Shown piece after piece: positions 24,662-33,832 of a stretch of 64,000 bases of DNA; the first letter of the stretch is position 1; each line of letters begins with the position of its first letter. The notes under the pieces were generated by a model that was given only the letters and a program-made list of their open reading frames with translations, searched no databases and was not told the DNA's origin. This stretch comes from Lentisalinibacter orientalis (lineage in GTDB: Bacteria; Pseudomonadota; Gammaproteobacteria; Steroidobacterales; Woeseiaceae), in NCBI RefSeq assembly GCF_040706535.1, contig NZ_JAPDRJ010000001.1, forward strand, positions 310,001 to 374,000, written 5' to 3'. Position numbers and translations under genes: made by a program.

Positions 24662-27600
24662 ATGCATCCCCGAATCCCTCGCTCACGCCGATCTGCCACC
24701 GCATTCGTCCTGGCCCTCGCCGCCGCTCTGGCCGTGCCGCCGGGCGTGCAGGCCGCCGACGAGCAGCAGGCGCATCCGCTTGCCTCCATCCCGCTGAGGA
24801 CCATCGGCCCCGCCATCAGCTCGGGCCGCATCTCGGATCTGTCTTTCCACCCGGACAAACCCCAGGAGTTCCTGGTGGCGGTCGCCTCGGGCAATCTCTG
24901 GAAGACCACCGACGACACGATCACCTGGACCCCGGTATTCGACGACTACGGCGCCTATGCGGTCGGCGTGATCGCCCGCGACCCGCAGGACCCGGAGACC
25001 GTGTGGATCGGCACCGGCGAGAACAAGGCCCAGCGCAGCGTCGGCTACGGCGACGGCGTCTACAAGTCCATCGACGGCGGCAACACCTGGACGCACATGG
25101 GCCTGAAGGACTCCGGCCACATCGGCCACATCTGGATTCACCCGGACGACAGCGACATCGTGCTCGTCGCCGCTCACGGGCCGCTCTGGAGCGACGGCGG
25201 CGACCGGGGCCTGTACCGCAGCACGGACGGCGGCGAGACCTGGACCCGCATCCTGGCCATCGACGAGCACACCGGCGTGAACGAGTTCGTGGTGGACCCT
25301 GCGGATTCGGACACCATCGTGGCCGCGACCTACCAGCGCCGCCGCCACGTCTGGACGCTGATCAACGGTGGCCCTGGCAGCGGCATCCACAAGACCAGCG
25401 ACGGCGGCGAGACCTGGACGGAGATCACCGCCGGCCTGCCCGAGGACAACATGGGCAAGATCGGCATCTCGATGGCGCCGTCGGCGCCGGACATCCTCTA
25501 CGCCATCATCGAGGCGAACGACGAGGAGAAGGGCGTCTACCGCTCCACTGACTTCGGCAACAGTTGGGAGAAGCGCTCGGATCACATGACCACCAGCCCC
25601 CAGTACTACAACGAGCTGGTGATCGATCCGCTGGACGCCGGCAAGGTCTACGCCCTGGACACCGTCACCCACGTCTCGGAGGACGGCGGCAAGACGTGGC
25701 GCCAGCTGGGCATGGAGTTCCGCCACGTCGACGACCACGCCCTGTGGATCGACCCGGAGAACACCGACCACCTCTACATCGGCGGCGACGGCGGCATCTA
25801 TGAGACCTGGGACGGCGGCACCACCTGGCGCCACGTGCGCAACCTGCCCGTGACCCAGTTCTACCGCATCCACCCGGACAACGCCGAGCCCTTCTACAAC
25901 GTCTGCGGCGGCACCCAGGACAACAATTCGCTGTGCGCACCGTCACGCACGGACGTCATCCACGGCATTACCAACTCCGACTGGACCTTCGTGCTCGGCG
26001 GCGACGGCTACAAGCCCCAGTTCGACCCCAACGACCCCAACATCATCTACGCCCAGTACCAGTACGGCGGGCTGGTGCGCTACGACCGCCGCACCCGCGA
26101 GCGCATCGCCATCACGCCCCTGCCGGAGAGCGGCGAGAAGAACTACAAGTGGAACTGGAACACGCCGCTGCTGGTGAGCCCCCACGACCCGCACCGGCTG
26201 TACTACGCGGCGGAGTACCTGTTCCGCTCGGACGACCGCGGCGACAGCTGGGAGAAGGTGAGCCCGGACCTCACCCGCCAGCTCGACCGCAACCAGCTGG
26301 AGGTGATGGGCCGGGTCTGGAGCGTGGACACCATCGCCAAGAATGACTCCACCTCCATCTACGGCGCCGCCATCGGCCTCAGCGAGAGTCCGGTGCTGGA
26401 GGGCGTCATCTACGTGGGTACGGACGACGGCGTCATGAACGTCACCAGCGACGGCGGCGAGACGTGGAGACGCACGACCAGCTTCCCGGGCGTGCCGGAC
26501 ATGTCCCTGATCGAGGACGTGGTCGCCTCCGTGCACGACCCGGACGTGGCCTACGCCGTCTTCGACAACCACAAGCGCGGCGACTACAAGCCCTACGTCC
26601 TGAAGACCACGGACCGCGGCCGCAGCTGGCGGCCAATCACCGGCGACCTGCCGGCCCGGGGCTCCGCCCACACCATCGCCGAAGACCACGTGAACCCGGA
26701 CCTGCTGTTCGTCGGCACCGAGTTCGGCCTGTACTTCACCCAGGACGGCGGCGAGAGTTGGCACGAGCTCGCCGGCGGCGGCTTCCCCACCATCGCCGTG
26801 CGCGATCTCGAGATCCAGCGCCGGGAGAACGACCTGGTGGTGGGTACCTTCGGCCGCGGCATCTGGATCCTGGACGACTACACGCCGCTCAGGACCCCGG
26901 CCGGCGAACTCGGCGATGCCGAGCTGTTCCCGGTGCGCGACCCCTGGCTCTACATCGAGGGCTACATCTGGGACGACCGGGAGAAGGGCTCGATGGGGAG
27001 CGGCTTCTATGCCGCGCCGAACCCGCCCTACGGCGCGGTGTTCAGCTACCACCTGGAAGAGCCGCTCCTGCCCGCGCGCAAGGAGCGCCGTCGCCGGGAG
27101 ATCGAGGTGGAGATCGAGGGCGGCGACACGCCCTACCCGGACTGGGAGGTGCTGCGCGCCGAGGACCGGGAGGAGGAACCCCGGCTGCTCCTGCTGGTGC
27201 GCGATGCCGAGGGCCGGCTGGTGCGCCAGATAGCCGGCGACACCGCCGAGGGCTTCCACCGCAGCGCCTGGGACCTGCGCCTGCCGCCGCCGGATCCTAT
27301 CGTGCTCGGCGAGCCCGAGCAGCGCATGTACTGGGAGTCCGACCCGGTGGGGCCGCTGGCGTTGCCCGGTCAGTACAGCGTGCAGCTGGCGCGGCTCGTC
27401 AACGGCGAGCTGACCACGGTCGGCCTGCCCGAGGCGTTCACCGTGAAACCGCTGGAGAACAGCCCGGAGATCACCGACGACCGGCGCGCCCTGCAGGCCT
27501 TCCAGCTGAAGGCCGCCGAGCTGCAGCGGGCGGTCAAGGGTGCGGTGCAGGCCGTGGAGGAATACCGCGCGCGCATCGACCACCTGCAGGCGGCATTGCT

Positions 27601-27952
27601 GGAGACACCTGCCCGGTCGCCGGCCGACTTCGAGGAACTGGTGCGGCTGTCCAACCGGCTGGCCGACGTAGCCGTCGCCCTCACCGGCGACACCACCGTG
27701 GCCTCGCGCAACGAGCCGGTGGCCATGCCGGTGGCGAGCCGGGTCAACACCATCTACACCTCCCAGGTATGGACTCAGTTCCCGGTGCCGGCGCAGTACG
27801 AGACGTCCTACGACATCGCGGCACGGGAGTTCTCGGCTGCCCTGTCGGAACTCGAGGCCGTGCGGGGCGAGCTGCAGGCAATCGAGAACCGGCTGGAAGG
27901 CCTGGGCGCGCCCTGGACGCCGGGCCGGCTGCCGGACTGGCAGACGCGGTGA
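24662..27952 (+). CDS. Large exported BNR/VPS10-like beta-propeller protein
   Basis: Protein of 1096 aa with a signal peptide ending GVQAA. The first 750 residues hold repeated Asp-box motifs (SxDGGxTW), for example STDGGETW, TSDGGETW, SEDGGKTW, TWDGGTTW and TQDGGESW, spaced about 50-90 residues apart. This is the sortilin/VPS10 or xyloglucanase-type double propeller. The C-terminal 300 residues (RLVRQIAGDTAEGFHRSAWDL, PGQYSVQLARL) are an immunoglobulin-like segment followed by a helical coiled coil. Related bacterial proteins are annotated as BNR glycosyl hydrolases without proven activity. AAGGAG precedes the ATG. It stands alone, ending at a strong hairpin. Confidence 0.85.
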   Translation: MHPRIPRSRRSATAFVLALAAALAVPPGVQAADEQQAHPLASIPLRTIGPAISSGRISDLSFHPDKPQEFLVAVASGNLWKTTDDTITWTPVFDDYGAYAVGVIARDPQDPETVWIGTGENKAQRSVGYGDGVYKSIDGGNTWTHMGLKDSGHIGHIWIHPDDSDIVLVAAHGPLWSDGGDRGLYRSTDGGETWTRILAIDEHTGVNEFVVDPADSDTIVAATYQRRRHVWTLINGGPGSGIHKTSDGGETWTEITAGLPEDNMGKIGISMAPSAPDILYAIIEANDEEKGVYRSTDFGNSWEKRSDHMTTSPQYYNELVIDPLDAGKVYALDTVTHVSEDGGKTWRQLGMEFRHVDDHALWIDPENTDHLYIGGDGGIYETWDGGTTWRHVRNLPVTQFYRIHPDNAEPFYNVCGGTQDNNSLCAPSRTDVIHGITNSDWTFVLGGDGYKPQFDPNDPNIIYAQYQYGGLVRYDRRTRERIAITPLPESGEKNYKWNWNTPLLVSPHDPHRLYYAAEYLFRSDDRGDSWEKVSPDLTRQLDRNQLEVMGRVWSVDTIAKNDSTSIYGAAIGLSESPVLEGVIYVGTDDGVMNVTSDGGETWRRTTSFPGVPDMSLIEDVVASVHDPDVAYAVFDNHKRGDYKPYVLKTTDRGRSWRPITGDLPARGSAHTIAEDHVNPDLLFVGTEFGLYFTQDGGESWHELAGGGFPTIAVRDLEIQRRENDLVVGTFGRGIWILDDYTPLRTPAGELGDAELFPVRDPWLYIEGYIWDDREKGSMGSGFYAAPNPPYGAVFSYHLEEPLLPARKERRRREIEVEIEGGDTPYPDWEVLRAEDREEEPRLLLLVRDAEGRLVRQIAGDTAEGFHRSAWDLRLPPPDPIVLGEPEQRMYWESDPVGPLALPGQYSVQLARLVNGELTTVGLPEAFTVKPLENSPEITDDRRALQAFQLKAAELQRAVKGAVQAVEEYRARIDHLQAALLETPARSPADFEELVRLSNRLADVAVALTGDTTVASRNEPVAMPVASRVNTIYTSQVWTQFPVPAQYETSYDIAAREFSAALSELEAVRGELQAIENRLEGLGAPWTPGRLPDWQTR

Positions 27953-27956
27953 ATGT

Positions 27957-27996
27957 CCCGCGCCGGCGTCGGCACGAGAACCGACGCCGGCGCGGG
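27957..27996. terminator. Sixteen-bp perfect hairpin between convergent genes
   Basis: CCCGCGCCGGCGTCGG pairs perfectly with CCGACGCCGGCGCGGG across an 8-nt loop. There is no T-run on either side. It lies 5 nt after the propeller gene and 8 nt from the end of the opposing gene, so it is likely to stabilise or end both transcripts. Confidence 0.6.
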
Positions 27997-28004
27997 ATGC
28001 CCGT

Positions 28005-29087
28005 CTAGCCCAGCTTCTTCCCCAGCTCGTCGGGGCCGAGTGCGCCTATGCCGAGCGTCTCCGGCGTGCGCCGGCCTTCGGCCGCATAATCGTGGGCCAT
28101 CAGTACGGAGGCCAGCCGGATGACGGCGTCCATCATCGGTGTGGCGACGCCCACCTGGTCGCCCAGGCGAGCCATGAACACCAGCCCGTAGCCCACGTCT
28201 TCGTTCAGGTAGCGGTGGTCCAGCGCGGGCTGCGCGCCGATGCCGCGGAAGCCCGGCGCCTCGCGGTAGCCCGAACCGTAGTTGGCCTCCCGCATGTAGC
28301 CCTGGCGTACGCCCATCTCCGGGTCCGGCCGGATGTCCAGCCCCAGCGCGCGGCCGATGGCGATGCGCTCGCCGTCCAGGGCCGCGATCAGCCGGCCCAC
28401 CGAATCGGTGACGCCCTCCTCGTAGAACAGGAAGTCGCCGCCGGTGCCCTCGATGCGCGCCGCATTGGCCAGCGTCACGGCCGGGTGGATGACCGGGTTG
28501 GCGTTCTGCAGGCTCGTCTGCAGCACGTTGCGCGCGGGTTCCATGCCCGGATAGACGTCGGCGATGCTCTCCAGCACGGCAGCCGTCTCGGAACCCGGCA
28601 GCGCCGCCAGCAGATTGCCTGCGCGCAGTTTCAGGAACACCCGGATGCTGCCGGGTTTCACGACCCGCACCGCGTAGGGCAGCGTCGACGTCTCGGCGAG
28701 ACGCACGCCATCATGCCCGCGGCCGAGGCGCGCCGCCCGGCGGAAGGCGAGCGCACCGCCGCAGGAACTCGGTGAAACGATTACCGTCTGGCCGGCCGTG
28801 AGCCTACCGCGCACGGCCTCGCCGAAGGGCTCGGTGGAATAGGCCGGGCCGACGACGTAGACGAGATCGGCGCCGTCCAGCGCCTCGCCGATGTCGTGAC
28901 CCGCATAAGCCACCGGCGCGGTTCCGGCGATATCGCCGTCCGCCGTGATGGTGCCCGCGCCCGCGACGGCGTCGATGTTCTCCGCGAAGCGGGGGAAGTC
29001 GAACAGTCGCACCTCGTGACCGTGGAAGGCGCAATCGAAGGCGACGGCCGTGCCGCCGGCGCCCGAGCCGAGTACCGCAATTCTCAT
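28005..29087 (-). CDS. NAD/NADP octopine/nopaline dehydrogenase-family protein
   Basis: Oxidoreductase of 360 aa with an N-terminal Rossmann fold (MRIAVLGSGAGGTAVAFDCA) and a C-terminal opine-dehydrogenase domain. The catalytic-type segment NPVIHPAVTLANAARIE holds the histidine of the family, and FLFYEEGVTDSVGRLI follows. Opine dehydrogenases reductively join an amino acid with a keto acid, and some make metallophores such as staphylopine. No partner nicotianamine-synthase-like gene or metal transporter is adjacent, so the substrate is unknown. ATG 29087 was chosen from the Rossmann start; the gene is divergent from the patatin gene. Confidence 0.85.
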   Translation of the reverse strand: MRIAVLGSGAGGTAVAFDCAFHGHEVRLFDFPRFAENIDAVAGAGTITADGDIAGTAPVAYAGHDIGEALDGADLVYVVGPAYSTEPFGEAVRGRLTAGQTVIVSPSSCGGALAFRRAARLGRGHDGVRLAETSTLPYAVRVVKPGSIRVFLKLRAGNLLAALPGSETAAVLESIADVYPGMEPARNVLQTSLQNANPVIHPAVTLANAARIEGTGGDFLFYEEGVTDSVGRLIAALDGERIAIGRALGLDIRPDPEMGVRQGYMREANYGSGYREAPGFRGIGAQPALDHRYLNEDVGYGLVFMARLGDQVGVATPMMDAVIRLASVLMAHDYAAEGRRTPETLGIGALGPDELGKKLG

Positions 29088-29229
29088 CCTGGACTCCCGA
29101 TCCGTATCGGCGCCCATTCTGCCGGCTCCGGCCGGCGGCCGATATCCGCATATCACGCGGTCCGCTCTGACCGCCCCGGGCCGATGCTACGATACCGGAT
29201 TGCCCTGCGTGGCCCCTGTCCCGGTAGCG

Positions 29230-31569
29230 ATGAGGAAGCCGAATCACAACGTATTTCGCATCTTGCGCGTCCCGAAGGCGACGATTGCGGCGGCGGTCAT
29301 GACAAGCGGAATGGCGACCGCCATGGCAATTGCCATGATTATCGTCGCGGCGCTGCCATCGAGCGTGTCCGCGGCAGAGCCGGCGGCGACGGCTGACGAC
29401 GCACTGCCGGCCGGACGCCCCCGCATCGGGCTGGTGCTCGGCGGCGGCGGCGCGAAGGGCGCGGCCCACATCGGCGTGCTGCGCGTGCTGGACGAGTTGC
29501 GCATCCCGGTGGACTGCATCGTCGGCACCAGCATGGGCGCGCTGGTGGGGGCGCCGCTCGCCGCCGGCATGCCGCCGGCGCGCATCGAGAGCATCGTGCG
29601 GGGCACCGACTGGTCGCGGACCGTCGGCGGCAAGGGGCTGCGCCGGCGCACGCCCATCCAGGAGAAGCTGGCGACGCGCAGCTACACCAACTCCCTCGAG
29701 ATCGGCGTCAGCCGCCGCGGACTCACAACGCCCGGCGGCCTGCTGCGCACACAGAATATCGAGGAGATGATCCGGAAGCTGGTCTCCTCCGGGCGGCTTA
29801 CCACGGACTTCGACGATCTCTCCATCCCGTTCCGCGCCATCGCCACCGATATGGTGGCCGGCGAGATGGTGGTGCTGGGCAGCGGCGACCTGTCGCTCGC
29901 CCTGCGCGCAAGCATGGCCGTGCCGGGAGTCTTCGCTCCGGTCAGTCGGGACGGGCAGGTGCTGGCCGACGGCGGCATGATGCGCAATCTGCCGGTGGAC
30001 ATCGCCCGCGACTTCTGCGCCGACGTGGTGATCGCCGTCTGGCTGTCGACGCCGCAGCCGGAGCCGGACGAACTCGGCTCGGCGATCTCGCTGCTGGGAC
30101 GCGCCCTGGACGTGGCAGTGGTCGCCAACCAGAACCAGCAGATCGCGAGCCTGACGCAGCGCGACGTCGGCATCGAGATACCAATCGGAGACATCACGGC
30201 CGCGGACTTCCACCGGGTGCCGGAGGCCATCGATGCGGGCAGGGCCGCGGCCGAACGCATGCGGGAATCACTGCAGCGCTATGCGGTCACGGAGGCACGG
30301 TACGCGCACTGGCGGAGATCGATCAGCCGCGGCGGCAGCCGGACGCTGCAACTGGCGGAAGTCCGGATCGAGGGTCTCGAGCGGGTGAACGCAAGCTACG
30401 TGCGAGCGCAGCTGCAGCATGCTACTCCCGGCGCGAAGGTGACGATGGACCAGATCGCCGAAGACACCGACAGGATATTCGCCCTCGACGACTTCGAACG
30501 GGTGAGCTACGAGGTAAACGGCCCGCCCGGCGCGAGTGTGCTCACCATCGGCCCGGTGGAAAAGTCCTGGGGTCCCGATTATCTCCGCTTCGACCTCGGC
30601 CTGACCGCCAACGAGCCCGACGATCTTCAGGGTCTGGTGCGGGCCGACTACACCCGCACCTGGCTGAACCGGCGGGGCGGCGAGTGGCACAGCGCGCTGC
30701 AGGTGGGCCAGCAGAGTCTGCTGCATACGGACTTCCATCAGCCGCTGGACATCCGGCAGCGTTTCTTCCTCCAGGCCATCGCCCGCATCGAGAGCGACCT
30801 GCAGGACGTGTTCCTGGGCGAGAACCGCATCGCCACCTACCAGTTGACGGAGACGTGGGGCCAGCTCGACTTCGGCGTGAACCTCGGTACCCGCGCGCAG
30901 CTGCGCGCCGGGCTGCACCACGGCCAGCTGGATGTGGACATCGACACGGGCCTCTCGTTCCTGCCGGAAATCGACGATCTCGGCGATTCGGCGATCGTGC
31001 TCGGCGGCATCTACGACACCCGGGACGCAGTGGCACTGCCCACCCGGGGCACCTACGTCAACCTGCGCTATCTCCATTCCGGCGACTGGCTCGGCGGCGA
31101 ACAGAACTACGAACTGGTGGAGGGCGTCTACAGCCGGGCCTTCGACTGGCGCGGCGACTCGCTCAGCCTGACGCTCGGCGGTGGCGCCGGCCTGTCCGGC
31201 GAGCTCCCGCCCAACCGCCAGTTCCGGCTCGGCGGCATCCGCACCTTCCCGGGCCTGCGGCCGGGGGAGCTGCGGGGCAGCGGCTACTGGTTCGCCGGCG
31301 CGAGCTACTACTGGCGGGTCGCCGAGATCTCGCCCGTTTTCGGTCAGGCGCTGTACGCCGGTCTGCGACTGCACGCCGGGCGTCCGGAGGGCCGCGTGGA
31401 CGGCATTAACGAGGAGACGCTGTACGGCCTGGCCGGCTCCCTGGCCGGACGCACGCCCGTGGGTCCCGTGCTGCTGTCGCTCGGCTTCGCGGACGACGGC
31501 CGCTGGCAGCTGCAGTTCAGCCTGGGCCGTCCCGTCTCCGAAGGCTCCCTCCTCGACGAGACTCACTGA
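29230..31569 (+). CDS. Patatin-like phospholipase with POTRA and outer-membrane barrel (PlpD-type)
   Basis: Protein of 779 aa. After a signal peptide, the patatin domain shows the oxyanion loop GGGGAKGAAHIG, nucleophile Ser101 in GTSMG and Asp247 in DGG, a complete Ser-Asp dyad. A POTRA-like segment begins near LAEVRIEGLERVNASYV, and the C-terminal 330 residues are a 16-strand Omp85-type barrel with FRLGGIRTFPGLRPGEL. This is the type Vd secretion layout of PlpD, in which the barrel exposes the lipase at the cell surface. The ATG at 29230 gives the proper signal sequence; upstream open frame overlaps the divergent gene and is not coding. Confidence 0.9.
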   Translation: MRKPNHNVFRILRVPKATIAAAVMTSGMATAMAIAMIIVAALPSSVSAAEPAATADDALPAGRPRIGLVLGGGGAKGAAHIGVLRVLDELRIPVDCIVGTSMGALVGAPLAAGMPPARIESIVRGTDWSRTVGGKGLRRRTPIQEKLATRSYTNSLEIGVSRRGLTTPGGLLRTQNIEEMIRKLVSSGRLTTDFDDLSIPFRAIATDMVAGEMVVLGSGDLSLALRASMAVPGVFAPVSRDGQVLADGGMMRNLPVDIARDFCADVVIAVWLSTPQPEPDELGSAISLLGRALDVAVVANQNQQIASLTQRDVGIEIPIGDITAADFHRVPEAIDAGRAAAERMRESLQRYAVTEARYAHWRRSISRGGSRTLQLAEVRIEGLERVNASYVRAQLQHATPGAKVTMDQIAEDTDRIFALDDFERVSYEVNGPPGASVLTIGPVEKSWGPDYLRFDLGLTANEPDDLQGLVRADYTRTWLNRRGGEWHSALQVGQQSLLHTDFHQPLDIRQRFFLQAIARIESDLQDVFLGENRIATYQLTETWGQLDFGVNLGTRAQLRAGLHHGQLDVDIDTGLSFLPEIDDLGDSAIVLGGIYDTRDAVALPTRGTYVNLRYLHSGDWLGGEQNYELVEGVYSRAFDWRGDSLSLTLGGGAGLSGELPPNRQFRLGGIRTFPGLRPGELRGSGYWFAGASYYWRVAEISPVFGQALYAGLRLHAGRPEGRVDGINEETLYGLAGSLAGRTPVGPVLLSLGFADDGRWQLQFSLGRPVSEGSLLDETH

Positions 31570-31766
31570 GCGCCGGGCCGGCGCCGCTGCAGATTCTGCA
31601 GCGCACCCCTGCAGCATTTTCCCTCCCCCCACTCCCGACTGCGCCGCCGCCGGTCGTCCCCGCCGCACGCGTCGCGCCGCAGGCCCCGGCGCGTGCGCTT
31701 TGCGGCAACCCGGTACGGTTCTTGCCTCATTCCGGGAGAGAGAAACCGACGCAACAAGGAGGAAGC

Positions 31767-32153
31767 ATGAGATACGCAACCGCGACCGCAATTGCATTCC
31801 TGATCGCTGTGGCAGCGACGTTCACCGCCGCTCCCGCGCTGGCGCAGGCCGAGGCGGAGAACTACGAGTCCATCCTCCAGTACCGGGCCTGGATGTACAC
31901 GGCCCCGGACGAGTACTACTTCTTCGAGGACGACAGCAAACAGATCCTCGACTACAAGGAAGAGCACATCGTCCGCATCTGCACCGGCGACAGCCGTCAT
32001 CTCGTGCCGCTGAAGGTGAAGTATGACGACAGCAGCGCGATGATCGAGAGCGGCGACTGCATGCGGGTCGAGGCGAAGGAGATCTCCCTCGAGCCGGCCA
32101 AGAGGCTGGACACCAATGCGGTGATCCGCGCCGAAGTCCAGACCATGAACTGA
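31767..32153 (+). CDS. Small exported protein of unknown function
   Basis: Protein of 128 aa with a clear signal peptide ending APALAQA. The mature part of about 100 residues starts with an aromatic-rich segment (YRAWMYTAPDEYYFFEDDS) and contains two cysteines (ICTGDS and SGDCMRV) that could form a disulfide. No family recognised. A strong AAGGAGG site lies 7 nt before the ATG and a Rho-independent terminator follows, so it is a single-gene unit and probably well expressed. Confidence 0.8.
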   Translation: MRYATATAIAFLIAVAATFTAAPALAQAEAENYESILQYRAWMYTAPDEYYFFEDDSKQILDYKEEHIVRICTGDSRHLVPLKVKYDDSSAMIESGDCMRVEAKEISLEPAKRLDTNAVIRAEVQTMN

Positions 32154-32272
32154 TGTCCGGGCATCCGGCGCTGCGCGAGACCGGGCGACGCCCGGCTCTC
32201 GCCGCAGGAACCCGTGGGACCATCGCCGTCGGACCATCTCCGTCCGATGATCCCCGTCGGCACGCGCCGGCG

Positions 32273-32310
32273 AAAAACCCGGTCGCGGCAGTCCGCGGGC
32301 CGGGTTTTTT
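32273..32310 (+). terminator. Rho-independent terminator
   Basis: AAAAACCCGG...CGCGG pairs with CCGCG...CCGGGTTTTTT, giving a G/C-rich stem with a run of six T. It closes the small exported protein gene and isolates the antiporter operon that begins 105 nt later. Confidence 0.88.
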
Positions 32311-32414
32311 CTGCGCTCTCATCACGCTAACAGGCCCTAGAAACTTGCGGTAAACCGCGCTGTCCGGGGCACCGGGGTGACGATAGACTTTTCGGGGGAT
32401 ACGAGGGAATACCG

Positions 32415-32936
32415 ATGCCCGAGCGTCCGAGTCCCGCAGTGCACATCGCCGGCGGCAACCGCTGGCTGCGCGGGGCTCGGCGCGCGGCTTTCTTCTGCCT
32501 GCTGTGGGTCTTTCTCGGCGGCGGCAGCGCGGCCAGCTGGACGGTGGGCGCGCCGGCGGTTGCCGCAGCGACGCTGCTGAGCCTGCGGCTCTGGCAGGGC
32601 CCGCTGCTGTCCCTGAGCGGGCTGCTCCGGTTCCTGCCCTGGTTTGCCCGCCAGTCCCTGGCCGGGGCCGTGGACGTGGCCGTACGCGCCCTGCATCCCG
32701 CCATGCCGCTCTACCCCGGCACGGTCCGGCACGAACTGCGGCTGCCGGAGGGGGCGTCGCGCATCGCGCTCGCCAACGTGATCAGCATGCTGCCCGGCAC
32801 CCTCAGCGCCGATCTCGAGGGCAACGCACTGGTGGTCCACGCGCTGGACGCCCGCCAGGACCTGCACCGCATGGTGGCCGACCTGGAGCCGCGCATCGCC
32901 GCGGTGTTCCGCGTGCCACTGGAGCCGTCGGCGTGA
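32415..32936 (+). CDS. mnhE: Cation/proton antiporter subunit E (MnhE/MrpE)
   Basis: Membrane protein of 173 aa. Two helices near the N-terminus (FFCLLWVFLGGGSAASWTVG and the next hydrophobic stretch) are followed by a soluble domain with VISMLPGTLSADLEGNALVVHALD, the conserved MrpE hallmark. Subunit E supports assembly of Mrp-type antiporters that exchange Na+ or K+ for protons. It is the first of nine overlapping genes; the stop overlaps the start of the F gene as GTGA. Confidence 0.92.
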   Translation: MPERPSPAVHIAGGNRWLRGARRAAFFCLLWVFLGGGSAASWTVGAPAVAAATLLSLRLWQGPLLSLSGLLRFLPWFARQSLAGAVDVAVRALHPAMPLYPGTVRHELRLPEGASRIALANVISMLPGTLSADLEGNALVVHALDARQDLHRMVADLEPRIAAVFRVPLEPSA

Positions 32937-33205
32937 ACCTGCCGCTCGCCATCGCCGCCTTTCTGCTGCTGAACCTGGCAGCCGGTCTGTGGCGGGTGAT
33001 GCGGGGACCCACCGCGGCGGACCGCATGCTCGCCGCCCAGCTGTTCGGCACGACGGCGGTGGCGACCCTGCTGCTGCTCGCCGAGGGCACGCAGCAACCC
33101 GCGCTGCGCGACGTGGCGCTGGTCTTCGCCCTGCTGGCGGCCGTGGCCGCCGTCGCTTTCGTCCAGCGCGTCTGGAGCCGGAGGACCGAGGATGTCCCCG
33201 ACTGA
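32933..33205 (+). CDS. mnhF: Cation/proton antiporter subunit F (MnhF/MrpF)
   Basis: Small membrane protein of 90 aa with three helices. The family segment RVMRGPTAADRMLAAQLFGTT lies after the first helix, and ALRDVALVFALLAAVAAVAF is the third. The GTG start overlaps the E stop by four bases; the frame is open further upstream only as a shadow of the E gene. Confidence 0.92.
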   Translation: MNLPLAIAAFLLLNLAAGLWRVMRGPTAADRMLAAQLFGTTAVATLLLLAEGTQQPALRDVALVFALLAAVAAVAFVQRVWSRRTEDVPD

Positions 33206-33506
33206 GTGGTTCATCGAGGTCGCCAGCATCCTGCTGCTCGCGGCGGGCGCGGTCTTCTTTTTCGCCGGCACCGTGGGCATGCTGCGCTTCCCCGATTTCT
33301 ACAGCCGGCTGCACGCACTGACCAAGGCGGACAACGTGGGCCTGGGTCTGACCGTGCTCGGGCTGGCGCTGCGCGCCGACTCGCTGGCCACCGTCGGCAA
33401 GCTGCTGGTGATCTGGGCGCTCGTGCTGCTTGCCGGCGCCACCGCCTCCCACCTGATCGCGCGCTCCGGTCTGCGCCGAGGCATCCGCCCCTGGACAGCG
33501 CCATGA
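33192..33506 (+). CDS. mnhG: Cation/proton antiporter subunit G (MnhG/MrpG)
   Basis: Membrane protein of 104 aa with three helices. The conserved sequence GTVGMLRFPDFYSRLHALTK is typical of MrpG/MbhC. It overlaps the F gene by 14 nt and the next gene by 4 nt (ATGA). Confidence 0.93.
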   Translation: MSPTEWFIEVASILLLAAGAVFFFAGTVGMLRFPDFYSRLHALTKADNVGLGLTVLGLALRADSLATVGKLLVIWALVLLAGATASHLIARSGLRRGIRPWTAP

Positions 33507-33832
33507 ACGCGGCGCTGGTGCTGGACTTCGTGCTCGTCCTGGTGCTGCTCTGGGTGGCCTGGGCCGCCCTGTGGAGCCGTGACCTGTTCCGCGGCATCGT
33601 GCTGTTCATCGCCTTCGGCATGGTGCTGGCCCTCGTCTGGATCCGCCTCGGGGCGCCGGACGTAGGGCTCGCCGAGGCGGCGATAGGAGCGGGCCTGACC
33701 GGCGCCCTGCTGCTGGCCACCTGGGGCGCCCTGCCGCACGGGTCCGGCACGCCCGACGGTGAGGACGAGCCGGAAGAAGAGCCGGGCCAGGATGCCGAAG
33801 AGACGGCGCCAGGCGGATCCGATGCGGCGTGA
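33503..33832 (+). CDS. MbhD-like (DUF4040) antiporter subunit
   Basis: Membrane protein of 109 aa with three helices and a highly acidic tail (DGEDEPEEEPGQDAEE). GIVLFIAFGMVLALVWIRLG and APDVGLAEAAIGAGLTGALL match the MbhD/DUF4040 domain, which in Mrp antiporters forms the C-terminal part of MrpA. Its presence as a free subunit is the layout of archaeal Mbh/Mbx and of Mrp systems with a split A subunit. Confidence 0.88.
   Translation: MNAALVLDFVLVLVLLWVAWAALWSRDLFRGIVLFIAFGMVLALVWIRLGAPDVGLAEAAIGAGLTGALLLATWGALPHGSGTPDGEDEPEEEPGQDAEETAPGGSDAA

Noticed and set aside
28005..29087. Metallophore (staphylopine-like) synthesis locus
   Set aside because: Only the opine-dehydrogenase-like gene is present; no nicotianamine-synthase-like gene or metallophore transporter adjoins it.
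31587..31601. Palindrome CTGCAGATTCTGCAG as a regulatory site
   Set aside because: It lies right after the patatin gene and could be a weak hairpin, but has no T-run and no match to a known operator.
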